Source: Hydrangea macrophylla (Eukaryota > Streptophyta > Magnoliopsida > Cornales > Hydrangeaceae). From it: a stretch of DNA of 64,000 nt. The DNA lies in the NCBI GenBank assembly GCA_033977485.1, contig CM066992.1:100080140-100144139 (forward strand). The letters run 5' to 3'. The notes below the pieces were generated by a model. The model saw only the letters and a list, made by a program, of their open reading frames with translations. It was not told where the DNA came from and ran no database searches. Both the position numbers and the translations under genes were made by a program. Below, piece after piece: positions 1 to 11,741 of this stretch (positions are counted from its first letter, which is position 1; every line of letters starts with the position of its first letter).

Positions 1-901
1 GGAATCTTTGAATTACCAAACAAGCCTTCAGTCACTTTTCTAAAACAAGTCTTAGATTAGTTTTGAAATTTAATGCTTGTTTGGCAAGGCTTGTTTGAGC
101 CTTAAGACAACTTTTACGGAATCCTATAATTACCAAACAAGCTTTAAGTTACTTTTGTAAATTATCTTTTTGTATATGTGTGTGTATGTGTATATATTAT
201 CGTGCTTGCCCTGAAGGTGGGGGCGGTCCTTTCAAGGGTTGCGACTGTTTTTACGTCGAGATGCATGAAAGTAAGTGAGGTGTGTGAAAAGTACATGAAA
301 GGCCAAGTAAAAGTTCAGAGTCGCCACTTAACGTTATCGAGAGTTAGGATCTCTGCAAAGACGATTAGAGTAATCATCTTTGACTTTTGAGAACAGTTTT
401 GAGAAAAGTGGGCCCTTTAAAAGTGTGACTCTTGATAGTCGTGCGAAACCAAAGTTCTTGAGATGAGTTCGGGGACTTGATTATGTCGAGGGAAGGTATT
501 AGGCACCCTCTAGCATCCGTGACACACGGTTGCCGATTTTGGTGGGTTTCATATATAGTAGTGGGGGCATAAGTAAAAAGTAGTAGACTATAGATACAAG
601 AATTAGATTCGAGCATCCGTGACACGTGGTTGCTGTTATATGCATCTCAACTCGAGATCAGTGAAAGAGAATAGTTACGCCCGCACCCAAGTAAGGGTTG
701 CATGCGTATCTCAACATGAGAATCATGCTTTACGTAGTTCTCTGTTGTTTATATGTGTATGAGCGTTTTGGTCGATCTAGACGATTAATGTGTAAAATAG
801 TGTTTTGAATAAAGTCGGTGTAGCTAAGAACTTTAACTTGTATGGTGTAGTCCTAGACTTTAACCATGATAAAATAGTGAGTTATGAGAAAGTGTTTTGA
901 G

Positions 902-1387
902 TCATGGTTTTGAAAACCATATCGGACCAGTCGGTTCGACCGATTGGACCGTCGACCAGTCAGTTTTCCAGAGTCCGGTTTGACTCGGTAACCGTTAGCG
1001 GCACCAAAACCGACCAGAACCGGTAGAACCGTTCGGAAATCGTTCAGAACCGTTCAAAAACCGTTTTTTGACCAAAACCGTTAAAAACTGTTTTTTGCCT
1101 ACAAAAGTTTATTTTCATTTTATTTTTAATTTTTAAAATTTTAATTTTAATTTTCCCTACATTGATACTTATGATTGGATAGTGTGAAAATAAAATTTGA
1201 GTTTTTGCATATTTTTGTATTTTTTTTTGTTTATATTTACTTATTAAAACTAATGTTTAAATATAAATAATTAAATATTACATAATTATGACATCACTGG
1301 TTGATTACGGTTCACCCGACGGTTGAACCTCTAACCCGTGACCCGGTCAATTTTTCGATTCGACGAACGGTCCGGTTTTCAAAACAC
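902..1387. mobile_element. Mutator-like MITE with 9-bp target duplication
   Basis: The 486-bp insertion is flanked by direct repeats TGTTTTGAG at 893-901 and 1388-1396. Its ends are inverted: GGTTTTGAAAACC near the left end and GGTTTTCAAAACAC at the right, each next to a GGACC/GGTCC. The interior is rich in CCGGTT/AACCG-like words (accgttcagaaccgttc and similar). There is no coding capacity. The 9-bp duplication points to the Mutator superfamily. Confidence 0.6.
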
Positions 1388-1480
1388 TGTTTTGAGTAAA
1401 AGTTGGAGTATATCGACCGCGCGATGAGTTTTTTGTATTTTATGATTTTTTTAAAATTTTTTTGTCTTTTGTTTTATGTG

Positions 1481-1590
1481 CCGGAAGTAAGGGTCAGTGC
1501 CCAAATAACTGAAAAGTGTACCAGAAGTAAGGGTCGGTGCCCAGTGCTTTGAAAAAGTGTCGGAAGTACGGGTCGGTGCCCAATGAAAGT
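1481..1590 (+). repeat. Three tandem copies of a ~40-bp unit
   Basis: The core GAAGTAAGGGTCGGTGCCCA recurs three times with about 40 bp spacing and a few substitutions. It lies within the degenerate LTR region. Confidence 0.8.
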
Positions 1591-1914
1591 GGTTTGAAAG
1601 TAGCCGTGAAGTAATTGATAAGTTCATAGATTTGCTATATATAATAAGTACGTACAACAGTAAGTAAACAAAGCAGTAAAGATGGATGGACCAACCAGTG
1701 GATTTATAGGGAGGCCACACCACTAAGAGTAAGAGTTGAGGATATTACCTGTGCAGAGGCAACTATTGAAGTTCAGTCGATGCTTGTTAAGAAAGAATGA
1801 AAGAAATTCAAAAAACGTTGTAGAAATAATCCGAGAAGGCCCAAGTCATATTTTGACACAAAATCAACTTAAATGGACGTCATGGTTGGGTCCGGAAGAG
1901 CCGGAATAGTCAAG

Positions 1915-2035
1915 ATGTATACCGTATGTTTGAATAGTACTCGTACGTATACTGTATGTATAAATAGTTCCCCTGTATGTATGAATAGTACCCATATGTA
2001 TGAATAGTACCCGTACGTATACTGTATGTATGACA
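1915..2035 (+). repeat. Short tandem array of ATGTATGAATAGTACCC-like units
   Basis: GTATACTGTATGTA and TATGAATAGTACCCGTA words alternate across about 120 bp. No coding is seen. Confidence 0.7.
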
Positions 2036-2269
2036 TTAGTGGTGCTTATGATGGAGTTTGGATTCTATTTGGTTAATGTAGCCAAACAGGGCTTAGATGA
2101 GGAGAAAGGGTTAGGGATTCCCAAACAAAGCCTAAGGGAGAGAGTAAATTAGCAATTTTTTTTTGGAAGGGGGGCCTTCTATTTATAGGAACAATTTTGA
2201 TTTTTGAAAAGGAGAAAAAAAATAAATGAAATTAAAAAATAATAATAAAGTAATAAAATATTTCGATAT

Positions 2270-3140
2270 TGTGTGTGTGCACCGCGTTCTCTGGGATGTT
2301 TTGAAAAGCTACGCGGTTGAAACTCGACCACTGGGTTCTCTCGACTAGCATAGAATTTTGAAGTGAATTGGATTTTTAAAACGTTGTTTCTCCCACATTC
2401 GACACTAGTTATGATAGAACACGCAAATCGAGGTCATTTTTTCAAAATCTGGTGTCAGAATGAAACGAAATTACACAGATCCTTTATTTCAATGTGAAGA
2501 GTATTTTTCCTGCAATCAAAAAGTGACTCCTATGGCGTGATTGGCCCAAATTTAGATTACTTAGTCGCTAAGCAAAGAAAATATCTAAATATCTATACAC
2601 GCACCGCGCTTCCGAATTCTCTGAAAGGCAGTGCGATGAAGACTTGGACTTCTGTGGTCCTCTCGACAAACGCAGAATTTTGGTGCAAATAGGGAATTCT
2701 TGAAACGCTATTTGACTCGTATTAAGCATCTGTCTTGACAAATCCGTTAATTAAAATGTACTTTTTCGGAATATGGTATCAGATTGAGACGAAATTTTAT
2801 GGATCCCTTTGTTTTAATGTGAAGAGTATTTTCCTCAAATCAAAAAGTGACTACTATGGCGCGATTGGCCCAAATCTGGATTACTTAGTCGCTAAGCAAA
2901 GAAAATATCTAGATATTTGTACACGCGCCGCGCTTCCAAATTCTCTAGAAGGCAATGTGACAAAAACTTGGACCTCCGTGGTCCTCTTGACAAACGTGAA
3001 ATTTTAGTACAAAAATGGAATTCTTGAAACGCTCTCTGACTAGTATTAAGCACCTGTCTTGACAAATCCGTTAATTAAAATGTACTTTTTCGGAATTTGG
3101 TATCGGATTGAAACAAAGTTTATAGGGATTTCTCCATCTT
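2270..3140 (+). repeat. Tandem repeat with 324-bp period
   Basis: Two well-matched units are marked by TTGGCCCAAA at 2541 and 2865 (period 324), each followed by GATTACTTAGTCGCTAAGC. A more diverged unit precedes them, from about 2280. The third unit breaks down after about 3120. The short open frames here follow the repeat and are not taken as genes. Confidence 0.8.
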
Positions 3141-3299
3141 GATATAAAAGGTGTTTTAATCCAGATCGAAAATACCACAGCCAATTTTGACGATTCAAAG
3201 TCTAGGAACCTTGTATGTACGAGCTCTTCACACTGGCCGGACTCAATGTACATTATCTATCCGCCTCTTTGTAGGTGGGCAAAAATCGGGTGTCTACAA

Positions 3300-3626
3300 C
3301 TGATCCGACATGCTTTTGAAACCATGCTGATGGGTATTCAAATTGACGACACCTTGATTTGACATTTGATTTGACCTCCGGATATTCTGATTAGGACTCC
3401 AGCTCCTTCTTTCTTAATTTGCCTGCCCGGTGGGCTCCCCTGCAATAGCTATTTTTTTAGCAGGTCAAGATGGAGTGTCTACAGCTACCCCTCTTTTTCA
3501 TATTTTGTAAAAGAATGTTGTAAAGTGAGGGTATGGTCGAGCCTTTATAGGTACCTACGTATCTCCTGTTGGAGAATCAGACTGTGTGTAGTTCGCGAAA
3601 TGATGAAGAGTATGCCATGCTAGGAT
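3300..3626. other. Intergenic, retroelement-like leader sequence
   Basis: It holds GTGTCTACAGCTACCCCTCT near 3474 and CCTACGTATCTCCTG near 3550. Both words are common just inside or next to plant Ty3/gypsy LTRs. No gene is seen. Confidence 0.35.
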
Positions 3627-5400
3627 AGTGTAGACATCCCGATTTTGACCAAACGTCGAATTTAAAGGAGTACTACCTCCAAATTTGATAATGACGATGC
3701 CCGAACTAATCTAGGGTTTCCAGAAATAATTCAAGCTCTTCAAAGGCTCTGCAATTTAAACAAAAGAAAGAAGGAAAAGAAAGAGAAAAGAGGGGATAAG
3801 AGAAAACGGCATAGGACAGAACCTGTGGCAGTCACGGGTTGCCGGTGCGGCAGTCACTGATTGTTGGACCGGCAGTCAGTGAATTTTTCAACAGCAATCA
3901 CTGAATGCCATTAAAATGCATCAAATGCCACAAAAAAGGGAAATTCTAAAAAGATGGTAGTTCCTGGAGTTGTCCACGACATTCAGTGAATGCCGGTGTG
4001 GCAATCAGTGAATGTCGTTACGACTTTCATTGAGTGCCGCACCGGCTGTCACTGACTGCCGCTTCCATGTCCAGTAAGTGCCGCATTTTTCAGCAAACAG
4101 TTGTAATACAGCACATTTTGTACCCTTAAAAGGACATACAAAATCAGTGTTTTTGCCCCTGAAATGACTGAAATACCCTTTTAAGTTTGCTTATATAAAA
4201 AAAAGGGCGAATATCCTATTGCATGAAGGGATGAATTCTTGGATCTTCCAACGTTATCTTGAATCTTTTCATCTTCAACCTCTCAAATTTTCCAAACATA
4301 CCTAAGAATCACCTTCATAAGAGTGAGAGAGGAAGTTGTGTATGAATTAAGAGTTGAAGAGCTTGTTGTACTTGTGGAAATCCTTCAAAATCACCAAGTT
4401 GAGGATATTTGGAGGTAAACTTTAGACTAATTAGCCTTTAAATATGTATTAACTTGGATAATATTTGAGTTTTAAGTCATTTCTCTTAATTATATTCACC
4501 TCTTGAGATTCATGAGACCTTCAATGTCTCATTTGAATCTCTTGATATGAAGTCCTTTGGCTCTCTTGTAAGTTCATGGTATACAAGGGGATTAAAGTTG
4601 ATCTTTAACATGTTTAGTTAATAAGTCCTAGTCTATTATCATGATTTGGGTTTATTGTCTTTAGATTTCATGAAGTTTCTCCATACTTCATTGAAATCTA
4701 CAAGCATAAGAGTCATTAGCCTCCCATGACCATCAAATGGTAGGAGAATTAGTTTAACTAAAGCCAAGTTTAATGGCTTGGTAGTTAAAATTAGTAAGTG
4801 AAAGATGAACTAGACAAAGGTGCAGTGAGTTCATCAACCATTTTTCATCAAAGATCTTTAGTTAAACATCGAACCGTTGGCATTGAATGAAACCAACGGG
4901 AAAGTGTCCATAACTCAAAGTTCTACGACTGAAATTTTTGTTTTAATAAGATTTCATGGTTAGAGTGGTTTGGTCATTAGTTTTGTGAAACAACAACAAT
5001 CTGTCCAGAGTTTCAGAACAGCTACACCCTTTTGAAATGAGTAAATTAGAGCCTAATCAAGTATTCATGACCCCAAATAATTTTTTCTATAAATTTTAAT
5101 GTGTTAACAAGACCCCCTAAAATGATTAGAGTCTTTTAGAATTTTTTACTATTTTTTTAAAATCGTACAATATCTCTGGACAGAAGGTTGGAAATTTCTG
5201 AGTGATGTCTAGTAGTATTGAGATAAGCGATAGTGTTAAATACATTATTGTAGTTTGCATATGTTATTTTGGTCTCTAAATTTTTATTTGTGTCAATTTT
5301 ATGCTCCAAATAGTTAAAACATAAATTACACGAAAAATAACACACTAGGTTTTCTCTCCTTTCTCTCTAACATCTTACCTCACCTTGCCGCCGCCCCTTA
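3627..5400 (+). mobile_element. LTR-like fragment with interspersed palindromic motif array
   Basis: It begins TGTAGACATCCCGATTTTG, the form of an LTR 5' end. An array of GCAGTCACTGA / CATTCAGTGAATG words spans 3830-4085. A TATA-like TTATATAAAA stands at about 4190, and a donor-like GGAGGTAAAC at about 4410. The order TATA, donor, plus an array of near-palindromes resembles the long LTRs elsewhere in the window. No 3' end or target duplication was found, so this copy is probably truncated. From about 5340 on there is only low-complexity T-rich sequence. Confidence 0.4.
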
Positions 5401-5930
5401 TGGGTTCTCCATCCACCATGAGAGAGCCCTTAATCAATTTTTTTGCAGGTTTTTTTATTTATAATATGTCTTCTCTTGTGAGGGGGTTTGTCCCTTTTTG
5501 TTGGAGATTATGTCCCTCCTTGTAGGGGTTTTTGTCCCTTCTTGTTGAGGGTTTGTTTTGGTTTTTGTTTGGTTTTGTTGATTAATGCAGTTAGATCTCT
5601 CTGTCTCCGTATTCCGTGGTTGGATCTTGTCCTGTTCCACACATACTGCATTAGAACTATTGTTTGTTCGGACCCTCTTTGCAGTCACGGCTCAGTGTTT
5701 GAGTTATGGCACAGTCCACGATATCATAGTTTTGGAGTTTGCAGTACAAACCAGAAGATTGTTGTGATCTATCATGTATTTTTTCCTTATTCTATTTTGC
5801 ATTTGCTCCTTATGAACTTGCCTTTTGTGAAATGGAATTTTCATGTTTTTCGAAAGAAAAAAAAATAAATTTATTTTGTACTCCAAATTTGTTAAGTGGG
5901 TCAAAATGGTCCCTTCACCCAAATCTGTTA
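5400..5930. other. Intergenic, no gene seen
   Basis: T/G-rich sequence contains a small array of TTGTCCCTNCTTGT words at 5470-5560. The open frames in both directions are short, lack motifs, and run through this low-complexity block. Confidence 0.6.
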
Positions 5931-6372
5931 CTCCCTTCCGTCCTTTAAAAATAGTCCACATTTTTATTTTTGGATGTCCCAAAATTATTGTCCACTTTTT
6001 AAAATTGGTATACAATTTTTATTTACTTTCTAAAACTAGTAAACTACTCTTCCTTGAAATCTATTCCAAAACAAAATTAAAAAATTAGTTATAATAATTA
6101 GGAGAAATTGTGGAAAGTAGATGTAGATTCTATTTGTCCCTCCGTCCTTTAAAAATAGTCCACATTTTCATTTTTGAATGTCCTAAAATTACTGTCCACT
6201 TTTTAAAATTGGTATACAATTTTTACTTACTTTCTAAAACTAGTAAACTACTCTTCCTTGAAATCTACTCCAAGACAAAACTAAAAAATTAGTTGTAATA
6301 ATTAGGGGCAATTGTGGAAAGTAGATGTGATTCTATTTTTCCCTTTGGATTATTTTTAAAGAATGGAGGGAG
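5931..6372. mobile_element. Stowaway-type MITE with internal duplication
   Basis: The ends are CTCCCTTCCGTCC and ATGGAGGGAG, flanked by TA on both sides, the signature of Tc1/mariner-derived Stowaway MITEs. Its 442 bp include a direct duplication of about 204 bp: GTCCTTTAAAAATAGTCCAC recurs at 5940 and 6144. The second unit therefore repeats the outer end internally. Related but worn sequence is found in intron 1 of the cysteine protease gene. Confidence 0.85.
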
Positions 6373-6901
6373 TATAATAATTAATGGAGGACTGTGAAAT
6401 GAGAAAAAGAACATCAAAACTTTTTTACCTTTCAGTTGCTCCCCTCTACGGCTCTACCCATCTCTACCCAAAAACCCTAATCGCACAAGCACTGGAAAAA
6501 AAAAATGCAACCCTCAATTCAAACTGAAGAATGATTGATGCAAGATTCAAAGGATACTGAAAGTGAAGTACAAATTGGATTGATAACAACGTGAGTATAA
6601 CTTATTGTACATAGTTCTGTGACTGATTTAACTGTTAAAAAGGCATTAACTTGGGTTGAATTTCGAATGATGCAAGTTAAAAACATCTTTTAAACCAATG
6701 GATCTGGAAATAAAGTTATTGATAGGCATGTACCTTTTTTTCTTTCTTTTTTTTGGGCTCAAAATCTATTTTTTGGGATGTATTGGTGTTCATATGTTGG
6801 TCCTAATGGGATTTGGCTTGGTGAACTCTATTTTTTGGGAATGAATCGGCAAACTTTAATGCTCCGTTTATTTTTTGGGGGGATTGTGTAAGTGCTCTAT
6901 C
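6373..6901. other. Intergenic, no gene seen
   Basis: AT-rich sequence with no open frame or repeat of note. Its last 16 bases are the left target duplication of the retroposon that follows. Confidence 0.6.
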
Positions 6902-7551
6902 TTTTTTTTTGCTAAAAGGCAAATATCATTAACTAGAAAGAAACCATTACAAAGAAAAAACCAACATCAACAAGAAACAACAACATAATAGAGAAAAGAA
7001 AAACAACAAAGCACAACCATAAAGACAAAAGGTACAATAATGGAGATTCAGACGAAGCCAGATGAACCCCTCCGCAAGCTGCACCAGAAGCCAACCACCG
7101 CGTCACAGAAACTGTCGCGTGGAGAGATCGAGAAACCAGAGAACAAGTAACCTGGGCAATTTCAACTTTGAAAATGGGGTAGACCCACCCAAAGATGAGA
7201 ATGACACAAAGTCGAGCCCAAAACAGTGAAGAAACTTCACTCAGGGGAGCAACCAAAGTTGCTTTAAAAAACTTCATGGGAGCAAAAGCTACACCATGAA
7301 CAGCAACACTGCGGTAAACGAGAGGCCAAAGACAACCAACCAAAACCCAAATGAAACCAAGAGCTGAATGGTTTGAACCATAGATTATTGTAGGAGAAAG
7401 GGACAACAAAAAAAAAAACCAAAAAAGGGGAAAAAACCTCAAGAGAAAACTTCATAAGGGGAAGGAAAAACCCTCCCCTAAGAAGTGGAAATCTTCACCA
7501 TGGAAGAGGGATTGAGAGACAATGGAAGAGGGGAGCGGAGGAACGGACCGA
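6902..7551 (-). mobile_element. Retroposon insertion with 16-bp target duplication
   Basis: A 650-bp segment is flanked by perfect direct repeats GTGTAAGTGCTCTATC at 6886-6901 and 7552-7567. The left end is a T9 run, so on the minus strand the element ends in a short poly(A). A long variable duplication plus an A-tail means LINE-mediated insertion. The tail sequence (GATATTTGCCTTTTAGC before the A-run) resembles the 3' end of plant L1-type LINEs. A 169-codon minus-strand frame (6933-7442) crosses most of it but shows no reverse-transcriptase motifs. It could be a short LINE derivative or a SINE-like element. Confidence 0.75.
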
Positions 7552-7567
7552 GTGTAAGTGCTCTATC

Positions 7568-8025
7568 AGTTTGGCTAAGTTTCGCTGATTTGACTTGGTT
7601 GTGCAAATCCTTTTGTTTGTGGCATTGTGCTCAGTCTCATTTCTTTTATTGTGGTCCCAATTTTTGAATTGTGTTGGGAAGAATTGTATTGGGATTTTGA
7701 CTCATGAATGGCAGTACTGTCCATCCATATCCTGGTCTTCTCCTTTTCCAAGGTTCTCTCTCTAGGTCTTATTTGACAGACTGGATAAAACTATTAGATA
7801 GGACAGGATAAGGTACGATTGACCTGGATTAATAATCATGTTCGATAAGCTGTTATGTTGTCTTATATTTAAAACTTGCTAGATAAAACTGTCAGATAAG
7901 TTGTTTTGTCATAATCCTGTGTTTGGTTCTACCGGGATATAAATTCCAGATAATAACTAAATTATTATTTTTTAACACCAACCAAAAAAAAAGGAGTGCT
8001 GTTTTTTTTTTAAAGCAAATCTTTA

Positions 8026-8057
<32 letters not shown>

Positions 8058-8588
8058 TAAGCAATTCTGGACCAAAAAAAAAAGATCTAAAAAAAAAAAT
8101 AGCAAACGGGGGGGGGGGGGGGGGGGGGGGGGAAGAGGAAGCAAATTTGGGGGGAAAAAAACAAGAAAAAAGAAAGGCAAATGTGGGGGAAATAATAATA
8201 AAAAAAAAAATCCCAAGAGTTATCCCAAACTCCCTAATACCACCTCCCCCTTGGTATAGATTTATCCCAAACTCCATTGGATACAAAGACTCTTTGGGAC
8301 TATTTAATCCTTCCCTATGGCACTACTAAACACAGGATTAGATAAAAGTTATCAAATCCCAAGCTTTTATCCAGCCCACCAAACATGGCCTATCTGTTTA
8401 GGTGAGATGGGCATGGGGGGAAGGCAAGTGAAAGGCCAAAGCTGCCCTCCGTTAACTTTTGTAACATATCTGGTTAACAGAACCATTTTGATTTTTGACC
8501 CACTTAACAAATTTGGAGAACGAAATTGACACAAATGAAAGGTTAGAGACCAAAATGGCATAGGGATCAAACCACAAAGGTGTAAAAT
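7568..8588. other. Intergenic with simple repeats, including a 25-G run
   Basis: No gene is seen. It contains (AAT)n at about 8027-8053, poly-A stretches, and a run of 25 G at 8108-8132. The small Pro- or Phe-rich frames here are translations of these repeats. Confidence 0.7.
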
Positions 8589-8878
8589 TGTCACGCCTCA
8601 GAACAGCAAAAATAGATAAAAATAAATTTTCTTTTTGGGTCCATAGGGAATGACGAGTAAATGTCACTAAATTGTCCACACCACATAGTACTAGTCAACT
8701 AAAGAATAAGAACAGCTACATAAACAAGGTGAATATAATACAACAGTTGTATCTATTACAAATATCAGAGTGGTCCTCAAGATCACAACAGGACTTGAGA
8801 CAACATATTCCCAAGTACCCGTTAACTAAAGTTCAACAGAAATAACAGAAATATAAACTAGATATAACTTCTTCATCT

Positions 8879-8980
8879 TTAGCTGGCGTAAGTGTAGTCG
8901 TCAGCATAACAGCCTTCTCCGGCATAACCGGCAGCAGTGGGGCCATCCTCTGCATATTCCTCTTCAGGGTAGTAGCTGTC
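8879..8980 (-). other. Acidic mini-frame tail of the outer LTR, split by insertion
   Basis: On the minus strand this is the 3' part of a short Tyr/Asp/Glu-rich frame ending in YTYAS and a stop at 8879-8881. Its 5' part lies beyond the plus-strand solo LTR inserted at 8981, at about 19422-19445, next to an acceptor-like CAG. It corresponds in position to the mini-frames of the other long LTRs. Whether it was ever translated is unknown. Confidence 0.5.
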
Positions 8981-9584
8981 TGTAATAACCTGCATTTTCA
9001 TTCATTTGTCTTGTCATATTTAAAATTAAATATACATTGTCTGCTTTTATTTTAATTTCAATTCTTATGTGTAAAATTTATTTATTGACTGATCTCATAA
9101 TTGAAATTACTTTTGGGGTCAAAATGCGATTTTTATAAAATTTGGCAATACCTGTGTTAAATTTCAAATATGTATTTCCAAAACGGTGAAAATAAATTCT
9201 TTTAACTCAAACTGTATTTTTATAAAACCGGAAAATTGTTTCTTTCAATAAAATGAATTTTCTGTATTTTTGTGATGAACACCGCGCCACGAAAATACCA
9301 GTTTACGTTCAACAGTCCGCGTCGCGTTTAGCTTGCACAGTTTTTGGATTAGACGTAAAGCAAGATGTGACATATACTTTACTTTCCATTTATGGCAATT
9401 GATCATTGACTTAGTCCTTGTTTGGCAATGCTTTGTGTGAGTGTGTTAACTTTAGGCCACAAGCTCCATTTCCCAAACAACTTGAATTTGACCCCTATGC
9501 ATCTACATGGCCCCTATAAGCTGATGATATACTCATGTACGTATGCATAGTTTGTGTATAACCACTACAAGGAAAAAGGCTTTT

Positions 9585-9985
9585 TATGTCACTTAAAAAG
9601 TGACATAAATAGGTATTTATGTCACTTTTTTTCAAGTAAAAAGTGACATAAATGGAGGCGACATAAATGTTTTAAAAGTGACATAAATGTTTTATAAAAG
9701 TGACATAAATGTTTCATAATACCAACACATATGTCAATAAAAAGTGACATAAATACTTAAAAGTGACATAAATACCATTTTATTTATGTCACTTTTAACC
9801 TAAAGTGACATAAAAGTATAAAAGTGACATAAATACCAAATAAAATTACTACATCAAAGTCTTAAAAGTGACATAAAAACTTTAAAAGTGACATAAATAC
9901 TTTATAAAAGTGACATAAATACTTGATAAAAGTGACATAAATATGTAATTAGTTATGTCAATTTTTTAAAAATGACATAAATGTT
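9585..9985. repeat. CACTA left subterminal repeats (GTGACATAAA)
   Basis: About 18 copies of AAAAGTGACATAAA or its complement lie in 400 bp, counted by eye, in both orientations. In CACTA elements such subterminal repeats are the binding sites for the element's own TNPA-like protein. Confidence 0.9.
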
Positions 9986-10304
9986 TTAAATAATACCGAT
10001 TCAATACCACCCTGTAAAAACAATACCACCCTGTACATACAATACCACCCTATACAATATTAAATCCAACTCAATGATCTATTTCAAACACAAAATTTCA
10101 TCGTTCATCTCAATATCAACCAATCGGAATTAAAAAAAAAAAATATACAATCGATCCACGTATGGGTGCTAAACTACTAACATATACATGTTATATTCTT
10201 CAAAAAGTACTAACAAAACTACGAAAGCATCAAAAAAACGAGTTATCTCGCAATTGTTTTACCAACAATATAACCAACCAATACAAGAAACTCTAAATTG
10301 GTAC

Positions 10305-10461
10305 TTTGATCTTGTTAGATGCTTCAAAATCATCAAGCTGATTGAGAAGCTCCAACATGGTCCGCTGCACTTCACTATCACCATTGCCACTTCTAGATTC
10401 CGTATGAGCAGAGCCATACTATCAATTTCATCCATAAAAATAATTGATGGAGCATGCTCTC
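10305..10461 (-). pseudogene. RPT6: Captured exon of 26S proteasome ATPase subunit RPT6
   Basis: On the minus strand, after an acceptor-like TTTCAG, the sequence encodes [15 protein letters not shown], the Walker B region of the AAA ATPase RPT6 (26S proteasome regulatory subunit 8). A one-base loss just after DEIDS shifts the frame; the next frame then continues with [20 protein letters not shown] and a following FEASNKIKV, all typical of RPT6. The piece ends at a donor-like AAA|GTACC. It is one internal exon with intron borders, so it was copied from genomic DNA, not from mRNA. The frameshift and missing remainder make it non-functional. It lies inside the CACTA element. Confidence 0.85.
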
Positions 10462-11427
10462 TCTGAAACATCAGCAAAGAAGAAACCAATATATCACAAA
10501 GAGGGAAGGTAAACTAGTAATCTTAGAGAAAGATAACTTAGAAATTTAGAGAAAGATAACTTAGAGTTATGAAATCTAAACAGGGGAAGGTAAACTAGTA
10601 ATCTTAGTTTGCTATTGAACATCTTATAATTTTCTTACATGTGCTCGCAAATATGTAAATACATGTTCAGCTTTTTGTCATGTTCCGCCCCGACTAAGTC
10701 CTAATTTCTAAAAATATGCCATGTAGCTATATCGTGTCGTATCATTCTCGTGTCCCCGGATCCCTATTAGGAATTAACTGCATAGCACACAAATTGATCC
10801 CTTAGTAGGGGCCCGATAAGGAGAGCCAGCTAAACAATCAGGTCATGTATGCTGAGTCGCAGAAGATCCGTGAAAGCAAGAATGAAGAATAGTGGCACTT
10901 TGGTAGACTAAGGCAAATATGTATAGAGAAAGGTACATGACTATAAATTGAGAGGGTAGTAGTCCAATTTGGATTGGAGATTAAAGGACAGCACATTTGC
11001 AATAGTGTGGTCACATAATAGATAACTTCACCAGAAAAATAACCACCTCACTAGGTCCCTAGATCATCCTGTTTCTATAATATTCATGAACACCATTGAG
11101 CCATTCTAAGATTCTAAAGTTAGTTAAGTAGTCAGATAACAAATCTGTTTGGAACAGACAACCCAAAAAAATTTGGGAATTAAAATAGAATAACAAAAAT
11201 TTGTTGGAACCAATTCTTTTATTTTTTATTTTTATTCTTTTGATAAGTAAAGTACATATCCAACTGTGACTCTCCATAACTAGTGAGAAATGACATCACA
11301 CGAATGTCAAATTACTGCTGTAGCTATATAGATTCATGTGTCGAGCATATACTAGAAGATCGAATATTATTCAAAATACTGTTTCCTGATAGTCCTATAC
11401 CAGTTCAAAAGATCTATCAAAGAATAC

Positions 11428-11741
11428 CTGTTGCACTTGTAAAAGAAAAACAATCCAGAGGTTGCTAGGAAAATACCCATCCATGCAAAAAGACCAAATC
11501 CAGCAGTTAACTTTGGCAGATTCAAAGCTGTAGACGAAGAAAGAACATAGTTGGGTAAGTGTAATACCTTTAAGACTAGCACACAGAGATCACGGAAGAT
11601 ACCCATAATGACTAATTGAATATAGGTCACAAGTAGAAGAAAGATTATGCACCAAAGTAATGGTGCAAATCCTAGTTTTGACAGTTGTCCAAAGCGACTG
11701 TTCCCATCGCAATGTTTGTCCAGCAACCTTCGAGCATTATC
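11428..11741 (-). pseudogene. TIP1: Captured fragment of a TIP1-like protein S-acyltransferase
   Basis: Two minus-strand exons are visible. The first (11741-11603) follows TTCTGCAG and encodes [20 protein letters not shown] and then a hydrophobic segment. A 75-bp intron (11602-11528, GTATC to CTACAG) separates it from the second (11527-11428), which encodes [17 protein letters not shown] and ends FYKCNR at a donor-like AG|GTATT. This is the linker plus first two membrane segments between the ankyrin repeats and the DHHC domain of plant TIP1/PAT24-type palmitoyltransferases. The ankyrin repeats and catalytic DHHC region are absent. The retained intron shows capture from genomic DNA. Identification is from memory of the family. 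Confidence 0.8.

Larger units (their letters stand above)
1..3299 (+). mobile_element. Degenerate LTR-retrotransposon sequence (left edge open)
   Basis: No gene is seen. The stretch carries a block typical of plant Ty3/gypsy LTRs: GAGTCGCCACTTA at 318-330, followed by GGAAGGTATTAGGCACCC at 491-508. It ends with CGGGTGTCTACA at 3299, the usual form of an LTR terminus. Its left end is not recognisable and probably lies outside the window. It is interrupted by a MITE-like insertion (902-1387) and holds three tandem arrays, annotated separately. No gag-pol reading frame survives. Assignment to a Tat/Ogre-like lineage is inferred from these motifs only. Confidence 0.45.

Noticed and set aside
5488..5868. 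126-codon plus-strand frame
   Set aside because: Runs through T/G-rich low-complexity sequence, no motif, and overlapped by equally long frames on the other strand.
6933..7442. 169-codon minus-strand frame inside the retroposon
   Set aside because: Hydrophobic and without reverse-transcriptase or endonuclease motifs; probably open by chance within the inserted sequence.
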